A stretch of DNA of 14,644 bases from Pholiota molesta (taxonomy: Eukaryota > Basidiomycota > Agaricomycetes > Agaricales > Strophariaceae), in contig JACGCK010000562.1 of assembly GCA_014925825.1 (NCBI GenBank), positions 1-14,644 of the forward strand. The letters are read 5' to 3'. Shown in pieces: positions 1 to 8,900 of this stretch. Below the pieces are notes generated by a model. It was not told the origin of the DNA and searched no databases. It worked only from the letters and a program-made list of their open reading frames with translations. The position numbers and the translations under genes were made by a program. How positions within the stretch are numbered: position 1 is the first letter of the stretch; every line of letters begins with the position of its first letter.

Positions 1-172
1 ATATTTACCTGTGCGTGGATTGGCAAGCACAAGCAAACAATGCATTCCCTATCGACTTGTGAAAATGTTGAGAAATCGTAAATATTTACCTGAGCATGGA
101 TTGCCCAGCACAAGCAAACAATGCATTCCCTATCGACTTGCGAAATGTTTGAAAATGTTGAGAAATGACCAA
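1..172. repeat. 81-bp tandem duplication (two copies)
   Basis: The stretch starting at base 1 is repeated from base 82, beginning with ATATTTACCTG and sharing the block AGCACAAGCAAACAATGCA, then CCCTATCGACTTG and GAAAATGTTGAGAAAT. The copies differ by a few substitutions, and the second has about ten extra bases near 140-150. The first copy may be cut by the window edge. Read on the minus strand, each unit ends in CAG/GTAAATAT, which looks like a 5' splice site, and the period is a multiple of three, so a duplicated exon of a minus-strand gene running off the left edge is possible. The duplication is seen directly; the exon idea is inference. Confidence 0.8.
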
Positions 173-1213
173 GAAATGTTGAAGAAATGACACTTGGTAC
201 TTTAATTCTTTTACAGTTTCCGAAGACCGAGCGTGGCGGGTGCAGCCGCCAGCGAGGTCTGACAATAAAAGATTATAGCAATGATTACAATTTACAGGCT
301 TCTCCAAGGCTTCTCATCAATAAATCACATACAAGTGATAATAACCCGGCCATAATTAAGTATAAGTAAGTTAAAGTATATCAAAAGAAAATAATTTGAT
401 GAACCTGTCCTAAACATAAGTCTGCATCGAGAACTTGTCGAGAACTTGGGTGAGAATTTGGACGTTCGAATAATGTGACGCCATCAGCAAGGTGTTGAGG
501 AGACCGAAGGTCGACCCTTTATAAAAAAGGAAATTCAAAACATACTTGACTCTCTATCCAGCGCCTGATTAGCATCAACTGAAGCAAGCAATTTCCTACA
601 GAATCATGATATCATCTTGATTTTGAAGAAAAAGTACTTCATCTTCAAAGTCACAGCTACCAAAAAAGCTATAGCAAAGCTATAGTTACACTTGCAGATT
701 AATCGATTACATCTTAAGAGGCCTCATGCTACTCAATTCATCTAGATCAACCAGTGGTATGTCACAAACAGCGCTGGATAGTAGAGGACCATTCTACAGC
801 AGGTGAACCATTTATTACACAGCACCGCTAATCCAGCTGCTGCTGTGCATACCCCCTGGGCGATGCATCCTGATCGAAATTCTAGCTAAACCAACAGCGA
901 TGAATTGTCCTTTTGTCAAAATTTTTTTACTCAAGTGCAAGCAATTTCAAGGACTGGAGCATGGCAGCTGGCTGGCCATGAATGGTTTCATTACGGCCTT
1001 GGCTGATAGAAATTACGAAGCCACTTTCTGCAGGAGAGTATGTATATTTTGAATTGTCTGAACGACAAAGTAGAGAATAGTTCTTGCGAAGTAAATTCAT
1101 TCATAGTCAAACTAGTCAAGACCCAACACTATGTATGTCCATTGGACTTTTGATTCAGTATCCGTCGTTCGCTGGCTAAAAAAGTAAAAAGATTACAGTA
1201 CCAGCATTTCCCT
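173..1213. other. gene-poor region with no supported gene
   Basis: No ORF here has the look of a conserved gene. A GC-rich island at 231-256 can form a 6-bp hairpin (TGGCGG, six-base loop, CCGCCA). Two direct copies of AAAGCTATAG lie at 665-674 and 676-685. Between about 740 and 1020 one plus-strand frame reads like protein (including ISRTGAWQL and HEWFHYGLG), but stops interrupt it and I recognise no family; it may be a relic. This stretch lies downstream of the PEBP-like gene and should contain its 3' UTR. Confidence 0.5.
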
Positions 1214-2248
1214 CTACAATAAATAAACCACCAGAACGCTCAGAATTGCTAAACCCGCTGCAGCTTTATCCCCAGGTCGATATATTGCAATAGACATTCC
1301 AGCCGACGCGGAAGTCGGACTCGCGTTGGCTGGCGTATCTGTTGATGTATCTGTCGGAAGGCTCGGGACTGAATCTGTGGTAAGTGTAGGAACTGGCAAG
1401 GATTCAGTGTCGGGCGGCGAAGTTGGAATATCGGTGGGAGTAGCAGTGCCGGTGTTAGTGTCGGTGATACTGGTCGACGAGGTCGAAGACGAGTCATCTG
1501 GTCCAACCAAAAAATAGTTTCCAGCAATTGGCGATCCTAAATTTGTTTCCATAACAAAATCGGATGCACTGAAGTTCGTCCTTGGAGTAGTGGCGTTTAC
1601 AAACATAGGCGCAGTTGTGTCGAAATCATCGGGTTGATCGAAGACGAGAACGACGTATCTGTGAGTTAAATTACATTTGTAAGTCCTGCATGGACGGAGT
1701 ATATGGAAGTTAATTTACCGATGAGGATCAGAGCCTGGAGGAGGCGTTGGAGAGAAGAATTCCATAAGCGCTGGGCTAGAATTTGAAAGCAAGCCCGTAG
1801 TGCTATCGGCCATAAAGTCTCCGCCAACAAAATGCAAAAACTCAGATATATTGGGCATCTGAGGTGTAGGCGCGTCTGGGTCCACGATTATCAAAACAAA
1901 TGTGGATAGGCTCATATCCATATTTGAGTCTGACTCGGAAGTATCAAGGAAGAACATGGGCTCATCGGCAGTTTCTGGTGAAATACGATATGAACAAACA
2001 TCGGGGCGGATAACATCTGAATGGTACTGACGTTCCATAGTCAAAAGAATTCCTGGAACAACATCCACGGTGTCCATAGTCACTGAGTCCGTGAAGGTAA
2101 TGTTTATGAGTGCCATGGGATCGAACGAATCTATGACGTCGGGAACAATTTGTGCCATACTGAAGGCCATGGTGACATTGCTCAGTGCGTCCGTCTGCGC
2201 GAAGGCGCCATTGAGAAACAAGCCTATAGAGAGGATCACTGGGAGCAT
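1214..2248 (-). CDS. secreted, probably GPI-anchored PEBP-like protein
   Basis: Two exons, 2248-1719 and 1658-1214, with a 60-nt GT-AG intron (1718-1659) that splits an Arg codon; the product is 324 aa. Residues 1-17 are a signal peptide (MLPVILSIGL..., cleavage near AFA/QT). A phosphatidylethanolamine-binding protein fold follows: the DPDAPTP motif is at 123-129, and PPPGSDPHRY at about 169-178 matches the second conserved PEBP loop. The intron falls inside that loop, and only splicing gives HRYVVLVFDQP, which confirms it. A Ser/Thr/Pro-rich stalk (about 226-300) and a hydrophobic C-terminus (AILSVLVVYLL) suggest a GPI or membrane anchor and display at the cell surface. PEBPs bind anionic ligands or inhibit proteases or kinases; the ligand here is unknown. 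A TATA box lies 45 nt before the ATG. Confidence 0.85.
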
Positions 2249-2808
2249 GATTGAAACCTCCGGAAAATAACCACAAGAGCTGAGACGTACAACTTATATA
2301 TCTCGTCTTCCTCGAATGCGATGGGATATTCCTTCCTGTAAATGCACTATGATGGCACACGAGGTCTAAAATAATAGAGCAAACTCACAAACGGTGGCCA
2401 ATACCCGAGATTTAAAAATTAGGGAGGGATCTGCAGCGCCGCCGAAGGGGTCAATGAGAAGAGAGTGATCTGTTTTGCCCGAGAACCTTGGGAAATGAGA
2501 TATTATGGTGTTAGCTGAATGATTCTGCAGACACGCTGCGGAAGTGGGCCGAAAAATGACCCGGGCCGTGAACAGAACGGGTGTACCGAGAGGAAGACAA
2601 GAAGCTAAGGAGGCACGCTGCCGCGCGCATGAGAATTTAGGGTGTAACAGCACGGTATGTCGGCAAAGATGGAAAGAAGAGTACTCTTCACATGTAGTAA
2701 GCTGCACGGTGAGGTAGCTTTCTGGAAAGAGCATCCAATGTCAATAAAATTATGTCTACATGCTGACAAGGCAAGGATTTGAAGTTGATGCATGCTGCCC
2801 CCGGTTTA
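2249..2808. other. intergenic: PEBP promoter and LCL2 3' flank
   Basis: About 560 bp between two co-oriented minus-strand genes. It should hold the 3' UTR of LCL2 and the promoter of the PEBP-like gene. The open frames inside have no conserved motif and are probably chance. Confidence 0.5.
2293..2300 (-). promoter_or_regulatory. TATA box of the PEBP-like gene
   Basis: The minus strand reads TATATAAG 45 nt upstream of the ATG at 2248. That spacing fits a TATA box with a short 5' UTR, and suggests a regulated or highly expressed gene. Confidence 0.5.
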
Positions 2809-3237
2809 TCACTTCCTAGATTTTGCACCTTTCCTCATCAACCTCTCCACCTCAGTACACTCCTTCTGTCCTCGAGTGCAGATGACAGTCGCATCATCCA
2901 CATCGCCTTCCGTGTCTGGCACAATGCATTTGATATCTTCTGGATTGGGACATGGGCAATCTACTGGTTTGTCCACGCAGTCCAACGTTTCTGGGCAAAG
3001 ATATTGCGAACATGCAACTACATTCATCGTCAGAAACAGTGCTGATACGCATAGATCCACAATAAAGGGATGCGTACCACTGTCAGAGTAGGCGGCCCAC
3101 TGAGATGCGCCTGACCGCTGCTGTTGCTGTTGGTGATGTTGTTGTTGTCCGAACATGTTTTCGAAGAAATTGAATTGAGCAGCAACAAGTTGCAGACCAA
3201 AGAGGAAAAGAAGGGGTAGTACAAGAGATCGATGCAT
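2809..3237 (-). CDS. LCL2: LCL2 family protein (long chronological lifespan protein 2)
   Basis: Two exons, 3237-3078 and 3017-2809, with a 60-nt GT-AG intron (3077-3018), give 122 aa, the usual size for this fungal family. I start at MHRSLVLPLL, not at an upstream in-frame Met, because it opens directly with a signal peptide (1-20, VAA/QF). A Gln/His-rich tract (QQQHHQQQQQ, 31-40) follows, then the conserved Cys-rich domain with YLCPETLDCV, VDCPCPNPEDIKC and ICTRGQKEC: eight cysteines at 56, 61, 67, 74, 76, 84, 100 and 107, enough for four disulfides. In yeast Lcl2 is linked to ER protein quality control and chronological lifespan; the exact biochemical role is unclear. The intron has no in-frame stop, so retention would leave a readable frame. 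Confidence 0.9.
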   Translation of the reverse strand: MHRSLVLPLLFLFGLQLVAAQFNFFENMFGQQQHHQQQQQRSGASQWAAYSDSGTHPFIVDLCVSALFLTMNVVACSQYLCPETLDCVDKPVDCPCPNPEDIKCIVPDTEGDVDDATVICTRGQKECTEVERLMRKGAKSRK

Positions 3238-3503
3238 CTTGCTTAAGCAGTCTGTTGGAGGCGCTTGGAAAGAGAGCACGTAGCTAGTGAAGATAAGCAA
3301 AGTACTTGGTGGAAGATCAAAGTCAACGTCACAAGGGTATGCGCGACGTGTTCAGTTTCCGTTCCCACCGGTCCGGTACGCCGCTAAAGCTAATGCCGCC
3401 TCTACATTGCCTCTACATAACTCACGGGCGGCTATTTTGATGAAGGCTAGAGAGCCTAGCGGAAGAGATGGCATTTCTCATGCAATTACAAGAATAAATT
3501 CTT

Positions 3504-3507
<4 letters not shown>

Positions 3508-3535
<28 letters not shown>
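3508..3535. repeat. T28 homopolymer (poly dA:dT tract)
   Basis: Twenty-eight consecutive T on the plus strand, about 270 bp upstream of the LCL2 start. Long dA:dT tracts in fungal promoters exclude nucleosomes, so it may help keep the LCL2 promoter open. It could equally be the poly(A) tail of an old retroposed insertion, but I see no target-site duplication or element body. Confidence 0.75.
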
Positions 3536-3726
3536 GCACTCGCTACTACTGTAACATTGACCATGACCACCACTGTCACTGATTAACTATTTGATGCAAA
3601 TTTCATGTTCAAGTTTCCTTCCTGCTTTCCTCCTTTGACTTGATCAAGGAGTGCTAACGATCACAGCGCCAGTAGTTTGAACCATGTCAGGAGGCCTGAG
3701 AACCCGGAAATGAGTCAAGTAGTCTT

Positions 3727-3969
3727 TCAGAAAAAATCGCAATCAAACCAAGATAAAGTGAAGACTCCACTACTGGTTCCCAGATCCAAGATCTGAATGT
3801 TGGGTTTAGCGGGGGAAGCAACAACATGGACAGTATGTCCATTCAATTGTCCTAAGTTGACGACTTGGCGGATGCCAAAGCCTGCAACATTGACACAAGT
3901 AAGGATGAGACCTGCAGAGAAACCACCACAGGGGCCTTGGGATTCGCTGACCCGAAAGACGAGGAACAT
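3727..3969 (-). CDS. doubtful 80-aa ORF, no recognised family
   Basis: An 80-codon frame starts MFLVFRVSESQG and has hydrophobic stretches (for example GLILTCVNVAGFGI), four cysteines and an aromatic end (SWFDCDFF). A TATA box lies about 195 nt upstream on the same strand. The N-terminus is only weakly signal-peptide-like. It could be the last exon of a small secreted protein whose first exon I could not place, or chance. I do not recognise it. Confidence 0.2.
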   Translation of the reverse strand: MFLVFRVSESQGPCGGFSAGLILTCVNVAGFGIRQVVNLGQLNGHTVHVVASPAKPNIQILDLGTSSGVFTLSWFDCDFF

Positions 3970-4163
3970 AAATATGAGAAGCTAAGTAGACGGAGTGACC
4001 CTGGAATCAAGGTAGATTTACGCAATATTTAACGTCAAGTGCTGCTACTTTGAGGGAGAGTGCCGCAATAGTTAGACTCGGCGAGAGAAATTGAAGAACA
4101 TGTTTGAACCGGGAAAAGTAATGCACTTGAACGAGGATGAAGAATAATTGAGACACCAAAAGG

Positions 4164-4172
4164 TTTTATATA
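4164..4172 (-). promoter_or_regulatory. TATA-like box, minus strand
   Basis: The minus strand reads TATATAAAA. It points toward the 3727-3969 ORF and away from the KEN-box gene. It is the main hint that something is transcribed leftward here. Confidence 0.3.
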
Positions 4173-4408
4173 TCTTTCAGTTCTCTACAAGGATTCCATA
4201 AGAGCATCGGACACACAGCGCCTCGAAGGGTGATGGTTCAAAAGCGAGGACAATAATGATCACGATGTTCGCTGAACGCGTTACGTCACGCGACTGTGAC
4301 GTGCCACGATGTCAAGTTGAACATTTTGAGCAAATTGCTTTTCTCCCAGTTGAAGCCACTGACGACCCCTAGCTGTTTCGAAATCAGACGCTCGTTACTC
4401 CCCGTCCC

Positions 4409-5380
4409 ATGCAACGCCCCGGCCCTCTCCAGGAGCTCCCTCTTGAAGCCTTCCTTCTCCCGCCCCCATCTTCCCTCAAGCCGATCAAGCTCAGCAAACG
4501 CCCCCATTCACCGGGTGGCCCAACACCGTTCAGCCCCGCCAAACGCAGAATACTCAGCGAAGAGGGCATATTCTCCTCGGAAATGACCTCCAAGAGCCCA
4601 CTGCCGCGTGGAAAGGACGCTTTCGCGTCTCCAGCTCGCTTCAGCAAAGTCCTCGCTGGCCCCGCCAGCCCCGCACGCGTGTTAGATTTTGGTCTGCCGA
4701 AGAACGGCGGAGGAGATCCACAGAAACGCTCCGCTGTACACTCAATGACGACTCGAAATGCCAGTTCAAGCCAAATCTCGTCGTCTTCGTCGTCCCGCTC
4801 AGGACTCGCTCCTTCGCCCGAGCTCAAGCCAAGGAGCACGCGAACACCAGCCGTGACGAGCGAGTCTCAATCTGGCATGAATTCCTTTGATGAGCTGTCT
4901 TCGCTTTCTTTGTCCCCCCTCCCAGCTTCCCTTACCTTCGTTCCCCGAGAGTTGCCACCCCAGGCAGATCCACGGTCTATCCACTACCCTGGCTTTTCCG
5001 TATTTCAGGACTCGCATACCGTCATCTACCCGTCTGCACAAACCGACGAGCTCCCTGCTTCGTCTTCTGACGACTTGGAGGTGGATGTTGACATTTACAA
5101 AGAGAATCAGCCCCCGCGTCGCAAGATTCGAAAGGCGGCGACAGAGCCGACCAAGTCAACCAAGGCCGATCTGTCTTCTCCAGGTGGCACATCTCTCAAA
5201 AAGTCGTACTCAGCCAACGACACTCCTCGAATAACAGTGGCGTGGAACGGTGGTGGCCAGGCGAGGAGCGTGAGGTCACCCTCTCTGACGCCACAGAACC
5301 ACCTCTACAGAGGTATGCGTCAGCTGATGAAGGACGAACTGGAAGTTGGAGAGGGCCAGAGCGGCGGCGACGACTATTGA
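4409..5380 (+). CDS. disordered protein with KEN box and many S/T-P sites
   Basis: An intronless ORF of 323 aa with no recognisable folded domain. It is rich in Ser, Pro and Arg/Lys. A KEN box lies at 231-233 (DIYKENQPPRRKIRK), the classic APC/C degron, directly beside a basic cluster that could be a nuclear localisation signal. A minimal RxxL (RSGL, 130-133) is also present. There are 13 S/T-P sites (S34, T39, S42, S63, S74, S87, S136, T146, S169, S257, T272, S290, T294), as expected of a CDK or MAPK substrate. Near the N-terminus PTPFSPAKRRIL looks like a conserved linear motif. The C-terminus is acidic and Gly-rich (EVGEGQSGGDDY). I infer a nuclear cell-cycle regulated protein; a securin-like or corepressor role is possible but unproven. 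Its coding sequence is visibly more GC-rich than its neighbours. Confidence 0.75.
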   Translation: MQRPGPLQELPLEAFLLPPPSSLKPIKLSKRPHSPGGPTPFSPAKRRILSEEGIFSSEMTSKSPLPRGKDAFASPARFSKVLAGPASPARVLDFGLPKNGGGDPQKRSAVHSMTTRNASSSQISSSSSSRSGLAPSPELKPRSTRTPAVTSESQSGMNSFDELSSLSLSPLPASLTFVPRELPPQADPRSIHYPGFSVFQDSHTVIYPSAQTDELPASSSDDLEVDVDIYKENQPPRRKIRKAATEPTKSTKADLSSPGGTSLKKSYSANDTPRITVAWNGGGQARSVRSPSLTPQNHLYRGMRQLMKDELEVGEGQSGGDDY

Positions 5381-5961
5381 ATGGAACAACCGCCTCGGAT
5401 AAACTATGGGCACCTGCAGCATCCGCAATGAATTTCCGGAATTTCCAACCTCAACCCCCAAATTTCCCTATCTAATAAAGCGCAGACGGGTCGGACCTCG
5501 AACAAGTCCCGAACGCCACTTCCGCAAGCAAAGCCTCAAGTCTTTCAATCTCAATCATCTTTATGCATCAATCCAAACGGTCTATTCTCCATTTTTATTC
5601 TTTCTATTCACGACTACGCCATGTTCTGTTTTATATCCTCGATTTGTACAATTTTCCAAACCATCTTGCATCATATCTCGTCCCCTCTAGTTCTAGTTCC
5701 TGTAGTCACTTATACATACATCTCACATACTTACCTTTCCTATACAGTAGCCTAAGTAGCTAAACAGCTAGCACACGCAGAGACACGCACTGTTCCGAGC
5801 GTCGCTGTGGGGATATTTTGTACATAGCGTCGAGTTATGCTCTACCCAGCCCAATTTATGAATGAAAGATATATGAATATGAAGAAAGTGCCAAAATTAA
5901 GAATGTTTTTATACATGGCTCAAAGTCTCGATATTTACTCTACTTTTTGTCTCTTTTGCAT
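5381..5961. other. convergent intergenic region (two 3' UTRs)
   Basis: About 580 bp between the stop of the plus-strand KEN-box gene and the stop of RPA190 on the minus strand. It is T- and C-rich (CT runs near 5570-5760) and should hold both 3' UTRs. No gene was seen. Confidence 0.6.
5474..5479 (+). terminator. AATAAA polyadenylation-like signal
   Basis: AATAAA lies about 94 nt after the stop of the KEN-box gene, a plausible 3'-end signal. Fungal signals are degenerate, so this is suggestive only. Confidence 0.35.
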
Positions 5962-8900
5962 TCATGAAACAATGGGATCGGCCGGCATCACAACGTCGAA
6001 CACGCCAGTGCCCGTCGCATTAGGTCGACCGATAACAATGTTACCCGAGGGCGTTGTCAGGTCGTCGAAATCACCGAACAGCGTCGCATCGGACAAGAAA
6101 GCAGCTGTGGTCTCATAAGATGCTTTCAAGAGTGGTGACGGACTCGTGGATATGCCCTTGCGATTAAACGGCTTGTAACCACCATCGAAAGTCTATCAGA
6201 AAGGTAATGCGATCGTGATTTAGAAGGTCTTCCTTGAAATTGAACAAAAACAATGTAGCACGCACCATATAGTCCGCAATCAGCTCAAGATGGCGCTTAT
6301 TCACATCGATGCTGTAAACAGCAAAGATTCCTTTCATCTCGCGCAAGATCGCCGCACGCGCCATCTCGACCCCATAAGTTTTGAGGATCGCGTAGATATC
6401 GTTCGAATATATCTCATCATCTTCCAGAATGCTCTCATCGGATCCAGCGGCGAAATCCCACATCCCACGCAGATTGGAGCCATTGGTGGTAAGCTAAAAG
6501 AAAGAAGAAATGGTTAGGAAATTGATCGACATCATGAAAGAAACACCTGGATCAGAATGGAGCAATGCGCACCTTAATCCCCGTTTCGCCGGGTTTCGTG
6601 TCCTTGACTTGGAAACAGTCTGAAATCCCAGAAATTTCGCGAATGATGGTACCACGGCACGCGCGTTCGATAATACCCACGAAGAGCAATTTTGGCATGT
6701 CAGTAGCGAACTAGCCACACGCACACAAAAAAATCAGCAACAGCTAGTGCAATGACGTAGGCTTTGAAAACTCACTTCGAGCGCGAAGGTACATCGTTCT
6801 TCCTTGAAGTCGAACGAAGTGCATTGCTGCATGTACTTCTGGAAGGTCGATGATATATGCTCCACTATCGACCGGAAGCTCTTCTTCTTTGGCTTTTTCA
6901 CCTCGTCCTTCACGGCCTCGTCGTCGCTCGCAAGTGCTGCTTCAAGGGTAGCATCATCGTAGGCGCCGATTTCTTCCGCGTCATCCTCATCATCGCTGTC
7001 GTAGGTCGCCTGCTGCTTCTTCTGTCTGGCATGCTTCTCCTCATCCGCGTCGCCATCGCCCACTTCGCTCCCTTCGTCGTCGTCTTTCTTCTTCTTCGGT
7101 TCCCCGCCTTCCTCATCCTCTTCAGCTTCGCCGGCTTTAGCTCTGACTGCCTTGCCCTGGCCAATTTGGGATATCTGACTCTTAAGATCGATGTCGAGCT
7201 TCTTCATCTCTGAAACGATTTCCTTCTTGAGGTTAAGAGGGAATTGGACAGCGAAACTAGAAAGAATCTCCGTTGTTTCGAGGTCATACTCCGCTTGGTA
7301 CTCCTCTTTAGGATAGAAATTGATGTCCACCGTGAACTGGGTACGACGAGCGTCGCCTTGAGTGCGTAGTTCTTCCTGAACGGTGACATTTTCGACGACT
7401 TGCGAAAGTGTGACACGACTCGCTCTCTTGCAGAAAAGGGCCACCTCTTCTTCCGAAACACCGGGCTTCACTTTCATGGTCATTGAAGGCGTTTTGGGCT
7501 TTTGGGAAGCCGTCATAACGATTTCTCGAAGGCGAGGAATACCAAGAGTGACATTTGCAGCACCATGCCCTAAGATCACTTGTTAATGGGAGTTTCAAAA
7601 ATGGAGACATCCACGTACCAGCAAAATGGAAAGTATTAAGCGTCATCTGCGTCGATGGCTCACCAACACTTGATGAAAAAACATAGAATTAGAATATTGT
7701 ACACGAAAGAGGCATAAGCGACCACATACCCTTGTGATGCAAGCAAACCAACAGCTTCACCAGGCTCTACCAAGCTTCTCATATATTTATGCTGCATTAA
7801 CGAACGGAAATTCTTCGTGCTTAATAGATCCTTTCGGCTCTTCCAGTTTTTGGTCGATTTGGAATCAGCCAAATGCTGAGGCTTAGATTTGACATACTCC
7901 TGTACTGCAAGAGCGAATTCTTCGGACGTGCTTCCTAAGAATCGGCTCGGACTATAGCGAGAGAGGGCAGGGGCAAATTCGTGTTTTCTCTTTCGATTTG
8001 CTTTTGATAAGACCGTTTTCATGTAATCCACGGCTGTATTGTGGTCAACAATGTCGTTGACTCTGTATGGTTCCAGGCGTCGACTGAAAGTGGTCGAGTT
8101 CTGGGCAATGAAGTCGAATTGATACAGATGCTTTTGCTTCGTCACGTCTAGAGCATCGCCTCCGTATGCGAATTGGTAGATAGAGTTGTCGCTACCGCGG
8201 ACGGTGTTATCGTAGTGCACCCGAATGCCTTCCAAATGTTTGATCAAGCATCGCTGTAGATAACCGGAACGGGATGTCTTGACAGCGGTATCGATCAATC
8301 CTTCACGGCCAGCCATACAATGGAAATAAAATTCTTGGGGCTTGATACCAGTCAAGAAACGGCTTGCCACATAACCACCGGCTATAGCCTTGGTCTCAAA
8401 GGGTCGGAATGAGGGAAGGGTCTTGCCACTGACCATTACTGGTACACGACGACCTTCGAGTTCTTGTTGACCAAGACCGCAAGAAATCTGTCGAACATTG
8501 ACGGCAGAGCCCTTGGCACCAGAAAGAGTCATGGTCTGCATGTGGTTGTAGGGGAACTTCCGGAGGAGGCCATCAGGCAAACAGTTGTCCGAAATAGATG
8601 ACGTCAATTTCGAAAGCTTGGTTTTGACCGTCATATCCAGACCAGCCATCTTGTTATCATCCCGCAACACATCTTCCAGGAGGTCTCGAAGGGCAGAAGG
8701 AATTTCGGCTTTGGATAAGTTGGCAAGCGAGGGGAAATTCTCAATAGCACCCTGTTGTCCTAAATCCTTGCCTTTGTTGAGAAGCTCGACCCGCTTGCCA
8801 TCGCCCGTCGGCGTCAGCATCAGATCGTCCATGCGACAAGTGAAAGCGCGATGTTGCAAAAACTTCGTGAAGAGTCGACTGAGAACTCCAAGAAGCTTTC

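Larger units (their letters stand above)
3238..4408. other. intergenic region with LCL2 promoter
   Basis: About 1.2 kb between LCL2 (-) and the KEN-box gene (+), which are divergent. It contains the T28 tract, a minus-strand TATA box near 4164 and a short doubtful ORF, listed separately. The part next to 4408 is pyrimidine-rich and should act as promoter of the plus-strand gene. No other supported gene was seen. Confidence 0.5.

Noticed and set aside
188..264. TG...CA bounded 77-bp stretch considered as a solo LTR
   Set aside because: Too short, with no target-site duplication and no related copy in the window.
2366..2734. 122-aa minus-strand ORF between the PEBP-like and LCL2 genes
   Set aside because: No conserved motif, no signal peptide and no plausible splice partners; it lies where the promoter and 3' UTR should be.
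3590..3690. Minus-strand text TTGAVIVSTP resembling the Mrp/Ind1 ATPase segment
   Set aside because: Only about ten residues match and nothing around them continues the family, so chance is likely.
6857..7213. 118-aa plus-strand ORF with many hydrophobic residues
   Set aside because: It is the antisense shadow of the acidic/Lys-rich insert of RPA190.
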